From Nonomuraea sp. NEAU-A123 (GTDB taxonomy: Bacteria > Actinomycetota > Actinomycetes > Streptosporangiales > Streptosporangiaceae), in NCBI RefSeq assembly GCF_018603905.1, contig NZ_JAHFZZ010000006.1, positions 596,534 to 660,533 on the forward strand: 64,000 bases of DNA, given 5' to 3'. The notes below the pieces were generated by a model. That model ran no database searches, had not been told where the DNA came from, and saw only the letters and a program-made list of their open reading frames with translations. Of the stretch, positions 36,811-44,953 are shown piece after piece. Made by a program: the position numbers and the translations under genes. How positions within the stretch are numbered: position 1 is the stretch's first letter; each line of letters begins with the position of its first letter.

Positions 36811-37926
36811 ATGAGTTCCCGTCCGGCGCCGCTTATTCCACCACGGCTCCGCGCAATCCTTGTGCGGGTGCCGTTTCTGGTGTCCGCGGTCCGGTTCCTC
36901 AGGAGAGGCTCCTTGGCCCGAGACCGCAACCTGACGGTCACGTTGACGATGCTGACGCTCGTCATCGGACTGCTGGCTGCGCAGATCTCGACGGAATGGT
37001 TCTCACCCTCGCTGCTCATCCTCATCCTCCTTGTAGGCGGGTTGCAGCTCCGGCTGAGCAGTCTGATCAAGCTGCTCGTCGCGGTGGTCATCTCGCTCGG
37101 CTACATCGCCGGGACGCTCGGGATCGGCCAGATCGGCATGGGGCTCATGGTGACGATCGGCTTCACCACGGTGCTGGCGGTGCTGATGGCCCGCACCCGC
37201 GGCAAGCTCGGCGTGCAGGGGCTGCGCGGCGACGCCATGCTGCTGGAGCTGCGCGACCGGCTCAGGAGCCAGGGCGAGCTGCCCCCGCTGCCCAAGGACT
37301 GGGGCGGCAAGGTCGTGCTCAAGCAGGCGGGCGGCTCCTCCTTCGGCGGCGACTTCCTGGTCTCCATGCGCAATGACGACGAGGTGGAGATCGCGCTCGT
37401 CGACGTGTCGGGCAAGGGCGTCGACGCGGGCACCAGAGCGCTGCTGCTGTCCGGCACGTTCGGCGGGCTGCTCGGCTCGGGCGTCGACTTCCTGCCGGCC
37501 TGCAACACCTACCTGCACCGCCAGCGCGGTGACGAGGGCTTCGTGACGGCCGTGCACGTACGCCTCGACCTGGCGACGGGCGACTACACGATCACTTCGG
37601 CCGGCCATCCGCCGGTGGTCAAGTTCGACGCGGGCACGGGCAACTGGCAGGTCGCCACGGCCAAGGGCGTCGTCCTCGGCGTGGTTCCCGACCTGCACTG
37701 CGAGCCCGACAGCGGCACCCTGCGCAAGGGCGACGCGCTGCTGCTCTACACCGACGGGCTGATCGAACAGCCGGGACGCGACATCGACGCCGGGCTCGAC
37801 AAGCTGCTCGGGGAGGCCGAGCGGCTGCTCCCCTCGGGGTTCCGCGACGGCGCTCGCCTCCTGGTCAACGCCATGGCGTCGGGCCACAACGACGACTGCG
37901 CGCTGGTCCTCATCTGGCGCCCGTGA
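36811..37926 (+). CDS. Membrane-anchored SpoIIE/PP2C-type Ser phosphatase
   Basis: A 371-residue protein. Residues 40-125 hold four hydrophobic segments (LTVTLTMLTLVIGLLAAQI first). The cytosolic part is a SpoIIE-type PPM phosphatase: GGSSFGGDFLVSM (metal Asp), LVDVSGKGVDAG, TITSAGHPPVV, ALLLYTDGLIEQ and the end HNDDCALVLIWRP. Such enzymes usually dephosphorylate an anti-anti-sigma factor to switch on a stress sigma factor. ATG at 36811 is preferred over an upstream frame start. No anti-sigma gene is adjacent. Confidence 0.88.
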   Translation: MSSRPAPLIPPRLRAILVRVPFLVSAVRFLRRGSLARDRNLTVTLTMLTLVIGLLAAQISTEWFSPSLLILILLVGGLQLRLSSLIKLLVAVVISLGYIAGTLGIGQIGMGLMVTIGFTTVLAVLMARTRGKLGVQGLRGDAMLLELRDRLRSQGELPPLPKDWGGKVVLKQAGGSSFGGDFLVSMRNDDEVEIALVDVSGKGVDAGTRALLLSGTFGGLLGSGVDFLPACNTYLHRQRGDEGFVTAVHVRLDLATGDYTITSAGHPPVVKFDAGTGNWQVATAKGVVLGVVPDLHCEPDSGTLRKGDALLLYTDGLIEQPGRDIDAGLDKLLGEAERLLPSGFRDGARLLVNAMASGHNDDCALVLIWRP

Positions 37927-38005
37927 CGAATCACACGGGTCAAGCGATGAACGCGGTCACTGGCAGCGCCTGATCGATCTTGAGATCCTCGAAGGGTTCA
38001 CCGCT

Positions 38006-38045
38006 CCGGGTCCCGGTGGAGCGGCGCGGCTTCACCGGGACCCGG
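38006..38045. terminator. Strong hairpin between the phosphatase and response-regulator genes
   Basis: A perfect 13-bp stem (38006-38018 with 38033-38045) with a 14-base loop, between convergent genes. Confidence 0.75.
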
Positions 38046-38061
38046 TCCTAAAAGCCAGTTC

Positions 38062-38679
38062 TCACAGCCAGCCGGAGTCGCTCGCGATGCGTACCGCGTC
38101 GATGCGATTGCGGGCCCCGGTCTTGCACATGATCCGCGACAGATGGTTGCGTACGGTGCCGACCGACAGGAAGAGCTGGTCGGCGATCTCCGTCGAACGC
38201 GCCCCGCCCGCCGCGATCCGCAGCACGTCCAGCTCGCGCCTGGTCAGCGGGTTGGTGGCCGACTGGAGCGCGGCGATCGCCAGGTCGGAGTCGACCGCGC
38301 GGCGCCCGGCGGCGACCAGTCGCAGGCTCTCGGCGAGCTGCTCGGGCGCGACGTCGAGGCTCATGAAGCCGAGCGCGTGCGTGGCGAACGCCCTGCGCAC
38401 CTGACCGGGCTTGGCCTGCGCCGACAGGATGAGCACGTGGCACCCCTGCTCGCGCAGCCGGGCCGCGGGAAACAGGCCGCCCCCGCCGGGCAGGTCCAGA
38501 TCGATGACCGCGGTGTCGGGCGCGCACGCCGCCGCCGCGGGCAGGACGCCTTCCGCGTCCGCCACCTCGGCGACCACCTTCAGGTCGGGCTCCGCGTCGA
38601 GCGAAGCGACCAGTCCACGCCGGACCAGCGGCAGATGCTCGGCGATCAGAATCCGGATCAAGGCTCCCACCTCCGTCAT
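38062..38679 (-). CDS. NarL/LuxR-type response regulator with an altered receiver domain
   Basis: A 205-residue regulator: receiver domain (1-120) and LuxR-type HTH (LTRRELDVLRIAAGG, then LSVGTVRNHLSRIMCKTGARN). The phosphoacceptor Asp60 is kept (VIDLDLPG), but the acidic pair is Glu14-His15 (usually Asp-Asp) and the invariant Lys position is Leu108 (GFMSLD instead of GYLLKD). Phosphorylation may be inefficient or replaced by another signal. No histidine kinase gene is adjacent, so it is an orphan. Targets are unknown. Confidence 0.87.
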   Translation of the reverse strand: MTEVGALIRILIAEHLPLVRRGLVASLDAEPDLKVVAEVADAEGVLPAAAACAPDTAVIDLDLPGGGGLFPAARLREQGCHVLILSAQAKPGQVRRAFATHALGFMSLDVAPEQLAESLRLVAAGRRAVDSDLAIAALQSATNPLTRRELDVLRIAAGGARSTEIADQLFLSVGTVRNHLSRIMCKTGARNRIDAVRIASDSGWL

Positions 38680-38818
38680 CTCCCAGAGTGATCGCTTGAT
38701 TGCGTACTGTCAACGTAATCTGCCGGGTCCGCAAAGGGTGCGCAAGCCATCGAGGTGTGAGGACTTCGACTACTCTGGGGGCTGTCGGGACCTTCTGTCT
38801 GCCCTGGAGCGGGACTAG

Positions 38819-40123
38819 ATGAACTGGCTTTACCTCGCGGGGATCATCGTCTTCCTGATCGGGCTGATGGCGTCCGTCGCGTTGCACGAGCTCGGCCACC
38901 TGGTGCCTGCCAAGATCTTCGGCGTCAGGGTGCCCCAGTACATGGTCGGCTTCGGCTCGACCGCCTGGTCCATCCGGCGGGGCGAGACCGAGTACGGCAT
39001 CAAGTGGATCCCCCTGGGCGGCTACATCCGCATGATCGGCATGCTGCCGCCACGGCCCGGCGATGATCCGACCAGGCTGAGGAGCAGCTCCACGGGCCCG
39101 TTCCAGGGCCTCATCGAGTCCGCCCGCGACGTGGCGCAGGAAGAGGTGCGGCCGGGCGACGAGGAGCGGGTGTTCTACCGGAAGAAGTGGTGGCAGAAGG
39201 TCATCATCATGTCCGGCGGCCCGTTCATGAACTTCGTGCTGTCGTTCATCCTCTTCTCCGTCCTGCTCGTCGGCATCGGCCTGCCTGCGCTGACCCCTGT
39301 GGTGTCCCCGCAGACCAACACCTGCGTGATCCCGATCAGCGAGCAGCGGACCGACTGCCGGGCCACCGACCAGCCGACACCCGCCGCCAAGGCCGGCATG
39401 AAGCCCGGCGACCGGCTCGTCTCCTTCGCCGGCCAGAAGATCAACACGTGGGACGACGCCACCCGCCTGATCCGCTCGCACGGTCCCGGCCCCGTCGCCG
39501 TCGGCATCGTCCGCGCCGGCAAGCCGATGACGCTCAACGTCACGCTCATCGCCCAGGACCGGCCGTCGCCCACCGACCCGAAGAAGATCGACAAGAACGT
39601 CGGCTTCCTCGGCGTCATGCCCACCGAGGTCATGGAGCAGCAGAGCGTCGGCGTCGTCATCGGCTACATGGGCCAGCTCACCGGCCGGGTCGCCGAATCA
39701 CTGCTGAACCTGCCGCAGAAGATGGTCGGCGTGTGGCACGCCGCCTTCTCCGGCGACAAGCGCGATCCCGAGGGCCCGGTCGGCGTCGTGGGCGCCGGGC
39801 GCATGGGCGGCGAGATCCTCTCCTCCGACCTGTCGGGCGAGAAGAAGGTCGCCTTCCTGGTCAACCTGCTGGCCGGGTTCAACCTGGCGATCGGCATGTT
39901 CAACCTCATCCCGCTGCTGCCGCTCGACGGCGGCCACATCGCGGGCGGCCTCTGGGAGGGCCTCAAGCGCGCCTATGCCCGCGTCAGGCGCCGCCCCGAG
40001 CCCGGGTACGTGGACATCGCCAAGGTGCTCCCGCTCACCTACGCCCTGGCCTTCGTCATGATCATCATGGCCGGCCTGCTCGTCTACGCCGACCTGATCA
40101 ACCCGCTCACACTCACCGGCTGA
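38819..40123 (+). CDS. rip1: Site-2 protease, RIP metalloprotease (M50B)
   Basis: A 434-residue membrane metalloprotease of the RseP/Rip1 family, which cuts anti-sigma factors within the membrane. The zinc motif HELGH (His23, Glu24, His27) is in the first helix. A PDZ domain covers roughly residues 170-260 (AAKAGMKPGDRLVSFAGQKI), and NLIPLLPLDGGH, from residue 362, supplies the third ligand Asp. In mycobacteria the gene lies with dxr and ispG; neither is visible here. The gene symbol follows the mycobacterial name by similarity. Confidence 0.92.
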   Translation: MNWLYLAGIIVFLIGLMASVALHELGHLVPAKIFGVRVPQYMVGFGSTAWSIRRGETEYGIKWIPLGGYIRMIGMLPPRPGDDPTRLRSSSTGPFQGLIESARDVAQEEVRPGDEERVFYRKKWWQKVIIMSGGPFMNFVLSFILFSVLLVGIGLPALTPVVSPQTNTCVIPISEQRTDCRATDQPTPAAKAGMKPGDRLVSFAGQKINTWDDATRLIRSHGPGPVAVGIVRAGKPMTLNVTLIAQDRPSPTDPKKIDKNVGFLGVMPTEVMEQQSVGVVIGYMGQLTGRVAESLLNLPQKMVGVWHAAFSGDKRDPEGPVGVVGAGRMGGEILSSDLSGEKKVAFLVNLLAGFNLAIGMFNLIPLLPLDGGHIAGGLWEGLKRAYARVRRRPEPGYVDIAKVLPLTYALAFVMIIMAGLLVYADLINPLTLTG

Positions 40124-40167
40124 CCCGCCTCCTGGCAGGTACGACGCAACCCGCGAAAGCGAGGTTC

Positions 40168-41004
40168 ATGGTGGACGTGCTGATCTCGGTGGACTTAGAA
40201 GGCGTCGCGGGCATCGCCACGAAGCAGCAGATTCACCCGGGTGGACACGATTACCCGATCGCGCGGGCACTGATGACCGCCGAGGCGAACGCCGCGGTGG
40301 CCGGCGCCTTCGACGGCGGCGCCACGTCCGTGGTGGTCAACGACAGTCACGGCCCGGCCGACAACCTGCTCGGCGAGCAGCTCGACCGGCGCGCCGACTA
40401 CGTTGTCGGAGACCCCAAGCCGTTGGACATGGTGCAGGAAGTGACACCGCAGACCGGGGTCGTGCTGTTCGTCGGCTACCACGCCGGAGCGGCGGACCCG
40501 GCCGGCGTCCTGGCGCACACCTACAGCGGTGGTGGATTCGCCGACGTACGGCTCAACGGCCGCTCTATCGGCGAGGCCGAACTCAACGCCCTGGTGGCCG
40601 CGGCCATGGGCGTCCCGGTAGGGCTGGTGACAGGGGACGACGTGATCTGCGCGGTCGCGGAGAAGGCGTTCCCCGGCGTGGTCACCGTCCCGGTGAAGAC
40701 GGCGCTGGGACGTACGGCGGCGCGCAGCAAGCATCCGGCGGTCGCCCGGGAGGCCATCGCCGCCGGGGCGGCCCGCGCGGTGGCAAGCGCCATCTCGGGA
40801 GCCATTCGGCCGGTGACCATCCCCGACGAATTGGCCATCGAGGCCGAACTACGACCCAATGGCGCCGCGGAGATGGCCGCCCTGGTCCCGGGCACCGAGC
40901 GGACGGGCGCGCGTACCGTGCGCTTTCAGGCGACCAGTCCCCGGACGGCGTTGGACGTGCTCATTGTCTGGTCCGCGCTGACCAGCCACTATCTCAGCCG
41001 CTGA
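40168..41004 (+). CDS. D-aminopeptidase, DppA family (M55)
   Basis: A 278-residue zinc aminopeptidase. The metal ligands fall in DLEGVAGI (Asp, Glu), the His of VVNDSHGPADN and the His of GYHAGAADPAGVLAHTYS. DppA of Bacillus cleaves D-Ala dipeptides, so a role in recycling cell-wall D-amino-acid peptides is plausible. It follows the site-2 protease by 44 bases on the same strand and may be co-transcribed with it. ATG at 40168; GTG at 40171 is an alternative. Confidence 0.9.
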   Translation: MVDVLISVDLEGVAGIATKQQIHPGGHDYPIARALMTAEANAAVAGAFDGGATSVVVNDSHGPADNLLGEQLDRRADYVVGDPKPLDMVQEVTPQTGVVLFVGYHAGAADPAGVLAHTYSGGGFADVRLNGRSIGEAELNALVAAAMGVPVGLVTGDDVICAVAEKAFPGVVTVPVKTALGRTAARSKHPAVAREAIAAGAARAVASAISGAIRPVTIPDELAIEAELRPNGAAEMAALVPGTERTGARTVRFQATSPRTALDVLIVWSALTSHYLSR

Positions 41005-41013
41005 ATCACCACC

Positions 41014-41607
41014 TCAGGTGCCGGCCGGCGCCATGGCCTGGATGGGGATCGGCAGCGCCGAATGAGCGCTGTGCATCAAGTCCTCGTCGAGGCGAACGCC
41101 GCTTTCCAGCTCTACCACGGCTAGGCACGCCGCCGTGATGTCCACTGATGCCTCCGCGCCCTCGCTGTCATAGCCGCCGGCGAGGATCTTGGTGAAGGGA
41201 ATCAGGGGACCGAGGAGGTCCGTCCATGGCGTGGACGGCAAGGAGGCCGGCTCGGGATGGTCGAGGTATCCCTCGGCGATCCCGTAACGGACGTACATGC
41301 TGGTGCTGCCGTTGATGTCGAAGGACACGTACCAATGCCGGAAGCCGTCGCCGGCGAGCCTCTGGATCATCTGCTCACGGTCACCGAGGTTGACCCAGTC
41401 CAGAGTGACGACCCCGGAGCCGACCTGATAGAGGTGGAGGGCACCCCTGCGGTGCGGCTCATTGGGGGGCTGGTCGAAGTGGAGCCGCCTCACGGCATCC
41501 TCGACCGACAGAACCCCGGCGTCGGGGACCGTCACCGTGTACGCGAAGGTGTCGAGCCCGAGGTAGTCCAGCATGTTGTGATAACGAGCGACGATGTCAT
41601 CGAACAC
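41014..41607 (-). CDS. Unknown protein, possibly DUF6461-like
   Basis: A 197-residue soluble protein without signal peptide. The pattern LGLDTFAYTVTVPDAGVLSVEDAVRRL, followed by DWVNLG, WYVSFDINGSTSMYVRYG and GYDSEGAEASVDITAACLAVVELESG, resembles short proteins of unknown function in actinomycetes; I am not certain of the family. GTG at 41607 is chosen because GAAAGG lies 11 bases upstream; a longer frame to 41676 would overlap the next gene and begin with unlikely Cys-rich residues. Confidence 0.6.
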   Translation of the reverse strand: MFDDIVARYHNMLDYLGLDTFAYTVTVPDAGVLSVEDAVRRLHFDQPPNEPHRRGALHLYQVGSGVVTLDWVNLGDREQMIQRLAGDGFRHWYVSFDINGSTSMYVRYGIAEGYLDHPEPASLPSTPWTDLLGPLIPFTKILAGGYDSEGAEASVDITAACLAVVELESGVRLDEDLMHSAHSALPIPIQAMAPAGT

Positions 41608-41653
41608 GAGGCGATCCAACCTTTCTCGGCCGCCCAGGCTAATGGTCACCTTG

Positions 41654-42634
41654 TCAGAACATCGAGATGTGCACATGGTCGAAGTGGTTCTCGGTGATGC
41701 TGCCGCGGTCGGACATCGGGCTCCAGCCCGAGCCCTGGTTGATCCGTTGCTTCCAGATCACGTACTTGACCCCGAGCTTGTCCTTGTTCTCGATCGCCCA
41801 GGCCGCGATGCGGTCGCCAAGTGCTTGGTGGGCCCCGCTGGGCATGGTGCCGCCGGTGCTCATCATGAAGTCGCACGCGCGCCCCAGCGGGTGCTCGCCG
41901 CCGCCGCCCGAGCGGAAGCAGCCGACCTCGAACGGCAGGGAGAAGTCCTTCTGGATCAGCCCGCGGATCACCCGCATGCGGGCGGTGATGTTGTCGGTGC
42001 CCGACGGCAGTTCGGGCGCCCAGCTACCGTCGGAGCGGCGGCCGGGGCCGAACGGGATGAGGCCCTTCAGCTTCTTCTGGATGTCCTTGATGACGTCCTG
42101 CGCGTCGTCCCGCTGCTTGGCCACGTTGGCCGCGTCATCGCGGATCTTCGACTCCAGGGCGGTCGCCTGGTCCGCGGCCGTCTTCTTCTCGTTCCTCGCG
42201 GTGGCCACGCTCTGCACGATCGCCTGCTGCTCGGCCGTGAGCTGCGCCAGCACCGCCGCGCTGGAGCTGTCGGCCGGCAGTGCGAGGCTGGGCAGCGAGC
42301 CGGTGCCGTTCTGGTACTGCAGCCGTGCGAGCTCGGCGACGCGCTTCTGGGCGGTGACGAGGCTGGCATCCGCCGCCGCGAGCCGCTCCTTGGCCGTCTC
42401 CGAGTCGTCTTTCGCCTTGGCGAGTTCGACGCGTTTGAGGTTGTAGGTCTCGATGAGTTTGTCGACCTTCTGGTCGAGCTCCTTCAGCTCCGCGCGGAGC
42501 TGGGCTTCGCTGGGTTTGGGCGCGGCGGCCGAAGTCGGCGCGGCCAGAGCCGGTGCGGCCGTGAAGGCTCCGAAGGTCACAGAGGCGGCGGTGATGAGAC
42601 CGATGGCAAGACTCGTGGGGGACGCAGTCGCCAC
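41654..42634 (-). CDS. Secreted coiled-coil protein with ARB_07466-like C-terminal domain, riboswitch-controlled
   Basis: A 326-residue exported protein. Residues 1-32 are a signal peptide ending APALAAP. Residues 40-190 form a long coiled coil (LRAELKELDQKVDKLIETYN and heptads with TAEQQAIVQSVATARNEKK). The C-terminal domain (HPLGRACDFMM, then ITENHFDHVHISMF) is the ARB_07466-like fold, related to DD-peptidases and probably wall-active; its HPLGRACDF and HFDHVH motifs hold likely zinc-binding His and Asp. GTG at 42634 is the start. A c-di-AMP riboswitch precedes it, so the second messenger should control its level. Confidence 0.85.
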   Translation of the reverse strand: MATASPTSLAIGLITAASVTFGAFTAAPALAAPTSAAAPKPSEAQLRAELKELDQKVDKLIETYNLKRVELAKAKDDSETAKERLAAADASLVTAQKRVAELARLQYQNGTGSLPSLALPADSSSAAVLAQLTAEQQAIVQSVATARNEKKTAADQATALESKIRDDAANVAKQRDDAQDVIKDIQKKLKGLIPFGPGRRSDGSWAPELPSGTDNITARMRVIRGLIQKDFSLPFEVGCFRSGGGGEHPLGRACDFMMSTGGTMPSGAHQALGDRIAAWAIENKDKLGVKYVIWKQRINQGSGWSPMSDRGSITENHFDHVHISMF

Positions 42635-42636
42635 GT

Positions 42637-42648
42637 GAGGAGTTCCTC
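42637..42648 (-). promoter_or_regulatory. Short palindrome covering the ribosome-binding region
   Basis: GAGGAACTCCTC on the minus strand pairs with itself (five-base arms, two-base loop) immediately before the GTG start of the coiled-coil protein. It contains the likely Shine-Dalgarno GAGGA, so it could act as the expression platform of the riboswitch just upstream. Confidence 0.4.
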
Positions 42649-42651
42649 TCC

Positions 42652-42775
42652 CTATGCCGACCGGGTTAGCTGACGGGTTCGGGCAGGGAGATGCCGCCTT
42701 ACCACCTAAGTGGATTCACCCCAAATGCGATGGGTCCCCGGTTCCCGGGCCACGCACCCGGGATTAGGCCAGCAA
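42652..42775 (-). ncRNA. Cyclic di-AMP riboswitch (ydaO-yuaA type)
   Basis: The minus strand carries the conserved blocks of this riboswitch in order: GGGAACCGGGGACCC (42733-42747), TTTGGGGTGAATCC (42712-42725), the joining GGTAAGGCGGC, and CCCGAACCCGTCAGCTAACC with GGTCGGC (42656-42683). In actinomycetes the same element controls secreted wall hydrolases and resuscitation factors, which fits the exported protein downstream. In this class, c-di-AMP binding lowers expression. The ends given are approximate. Confidence 0.85.
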
Positions 42776-42849
42776 CGACAGTTTCGGTCGGTGCTTCAGG
42801 GGATATTAGTGGTAAACCCAAGGTCATGGCGACTTCAAGCGGAAATCAA

Positions 42850-43920
42850 TTAGAGATCTACCTGTGATCGAAGCATGCGTGCGGCTTCCTCTGGCAGGAC
42901 GTCGTTGACGAACGCGCCCATGGCCGACTCCGAACCCGCCAGATACTTGAGTTTCCCGGGCGCCCGCCTGATGCTGAACAGCTCCAGGTGCAGATAGGCC
43001 AGGTCACGGTCCTGCCGCACCGGCGCCTGGTGCCAGGCCGAGATGTACGGCATGGCGACACCGAACAGCCCGTCGAGCGCCCGCAGCACGGAGGTGTAGA
43101 GCGGCGCGAAGGCGGCGCGTTCCTCCTCCGTCAGCGCGGCCAGGTCCGGCGTCTGCCTGTGCGGATACACGTGCACCTCGAACGGCCAGCGGGCGGCGGC
43201 GGGCACGAACGCCGTCCACAGCTCGTTGGCCGCCACCACGCGCACCCCGGCGGCCCGCTCGGCCGCCAGCACGTCGGCGAAGAGGTTGCCGCCCCGGTGC
43301 CGTGAGGCCGCGCCGAGCTGGAGCTTGGTCCGCGGGGTCACGTACGGGTAGGCGTAGATCTGCCCGTGCGGGTGCGGCAGCGTGATGCCGATCTCCTCGC
43401 CCCGGTTCTCGAAGCAGAACACCTGCTCCACGCCCTCGATCGCCGACAGTTCGGCCGTACGGTCGGCCCACGCCTCCATGACCAGGCCCACCTGCTCGTC
43501 GGAGAGCCGCGAGAACGACGACGAGTGCTCGGAGGTGAAGCACACCACCTCACACCTCCCCACCCCCGGCCGGACCTCACTGAGCCCCCCTGCATCCTCA
43601 TAAGTCCCGAAATTTCCGGAAAAAGAGGGGAAGCGGTTCTCGAAGACCACCACGTCATAGTCGTGGGCCGGGATCTCCGAAGACCGTGTCTCGGACGACG
43701 GGCACAGCGGGCATTCGTCGGCCGGCGGCAGGAACGTGCGCGTCTGGCGGTGCCCCGCCATCGCGATCCACTCCTCGGTGAGCGGATCGTAGCGCAGCTC
43801 CGACGCCACCGGCCTGGGGTCGAGCGCCCGCCGGTCGATCGCGCTCCGGTCGGCGTCGTCGCGCCGGTCGAAGTAGATCAGCTCTCGGCCGTCGGCCAGG
43901 TGGGTGATGGTGCGTTTCAC
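42850..43920 (-). CDS. galT: Galactose-1-phosphate uridylyltransferase
   Basis: A 356-residue Leloir-pathway enzyme exchanging UMP between UDP-glucose and galactose-1-phosphate. The active-site motif HPHGQIYAYPY contains the catalytic His (HxHxQ), PLCPSS gives two zinc-type Cys, and VVFENRFPSF is a family landmark. GTG at 43920 is supported by GGAGGA 8 bases upstream and overlaps the stop of the upstream DeoR gene (GTGA). No galK or galE follows within the window. The DeoR regulator probably controls galactose use. Confidence 0.93.
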   Translation of the reverse strand: MKRTITHLADGRELIYFDRRDDADRSAIDRRALDPRPVASELRYDPLTEEWIAMAGHRQTRTFLPPADECPLCPSSETRSSEIPAHDYDVVVFENRFPSFSGNFGTYEDAGGLSEVRPGVGRCEVVCFTSEHSSSFSRLSDEQVGLVMEAWADRTAELSAIEGVEQVFCFENRGEEIGITLPHPHGQIYAYPYVTPRTKLQLGAASRHRGGNLFADVLAAERAAGVRVVAANELWTAFVPAAARWPFEVHVYPHRQTPDLAALTEEERAAFAPLYTSVLRALDGLFGVAMPYISAWHQAPVRQDRDLAYLHLELFSIRRAPGKLKYLAGSESAMGAFVNDVLPEEAARMLRSQVDL

Positions 43921-44696
43921 TGCGAGTCCTCCGCGATGATCAGTTCGCCGGCGCGTTCGCCCAGCTCCATGCGTGCTTCCTCGGGCAGCCCCGAGTCGCT
44001 GATGACCACGTCGGCCTCGGTCAGTTCGGCGATCGTGCTGATGCCGACCGTGTTCCACTTGGTGTGGTCGGCGGGGATGACCAGCCGGTGCGCCGCGGTC
44101 ACCAGCTCCCTGTCGGTCTCCGACTCCAGCAGGTTGGGCGTGGTGAACCCGGCCCGCACGCTCATCCCGTGCACCCCGAGGAACAACGTGTCCACGTGCA
44201 GCCGGCGGATCGCGGCCACCGCGACCGGGCCGACGAGGGCGTCGGACGGTGTGCGTACGCCGCCGGTCAGCACGACCGTGCGGTCGGCGCGCGGGTTGCG
44301 GTGGAAGACGTCGGCCACGGGGATCGAATTGGTGATGACCGTGAGCTCGGGCACCGAGATGAGGTGGTGGGCCAGGGCCCAGGTCGTGGTCCCGGCCGAG
44401 AGCGCCACCGCGGTGCCGGGCCGTACCAACTGGGCGGCGCGGCGCGCGATGGCCTCCTTCTCCTGCTGCTGGCGGGCGGACTTGGCGGTGAAGCCCGGCT
44501 CCTCGGTCGAGCCGGGACCCAGCGCGGTCGCGCCGCCGTGCACCTTCTCCAGCAGCCCGCGCTCGGCGAGCACCTCGAGGTCGCGGCGGACCGTCATGTC
44601 AGAGACGCCGAGCTCGCGAACGAGGTCGGCCACCCGAACCCCGCCGCTGCTGCGCACGCGTTCGAGGATCGCCTGCTGGCGCTGCTGTGCGAGCAC
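43917..44696 (-). CDS. DeoR/GlpR family transcriptional regulator
   Basis: A 259-residue regulator with an N-terminal DeoR HTH (QQRQQAILERVRSSGGVRVADL, then LGVSDMTVRRDLEVLAERGLLEKVHGGA) and a C-terminal sugar-phosphate-binding domain (VALSAGTTTWALAHHL, FLGVHGMSVRAGF). Because galT overlaps its stop by four bases, it likely senses a galactose-related phosphate. GTG at 44696, with AAGGAG ideally spaced upstream, is the start. Confidence 0.9.
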   Translation of the reverse strand: MLAQQRQQAILERVRSSGGVRVADLVRELGVSDMTVRRDLEVLAERGLLEKVHGGATALGPGSTEEPGFTAKSARQQQEKEAIARRAAQLVRPGTAVALSAGTTTWALAHHLISVPELTVITNSIPVADVFHRNPRADRTVVLTGGVRTPSDALVGPVAVAAIRRLHVDTLFLGVHGMSVRAGFTTPNLLESETDRELVTAAHRLVIPADHTKWNTVGISTIAELTEADVVISDSGLPEEARMELGERAGELIIAEDSQ

Positions 44697-44827
44697 GCCC
44701 CCGCTCCTTCCAACAGATTCCACCAAATTATGACACGGATATGTTGGGGAATGTTAGGTCGCATGGGTTGTGCGGTAAGACCCTGGCGCGAGACGTTGAG
44801 AACGCGGACCGATCATTGGAGGCATCC

Positions 44828-44905
44828 ATGGCCAAGCGCTCCCGCAAGACCAAGGCACGCAAGAAGAAGAAGGCCAACCACGGCAAGCGCCCCAACGCGA
44901 ACTGA
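44828..44905 (+). CDS. 50S ribosomal protein bL37
   Basis: A 25-codon gene, MAKRSRKTKARKKKKANHG followed by KRPNAN. It matches the tiny actinobacterial large-subunit protein bL37 known from mycobacterial ribosome structures, ending in the conserved ANHGKRPN. The GGAGG ribosome site lies 7 bases before ATG 44828. It has its own promoter region, divergent from deoR-galT, and a terminator directly after. It is too short for most gene finders. Confidence 0.88.
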   Translation: MAKRSRKTKARKKKKANHGKRPNAN

Positions 44906-44911
44906 CGGCGG

Positions 44912-44945
44912 ACCGGCCGCGGTGAGCTCCTTCACCCCGGCCGGT
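44912..44945. terminator. Hairpin between bL37 and the TrpB2-like gene
   Basis: Two 14-base arms (44912-44925 and 44932-44945) match at 13 positions with a 6-base loop, between convergent genes. Confidence 0.7.
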
Positions 44946-44953
44946 GAAGCGGC

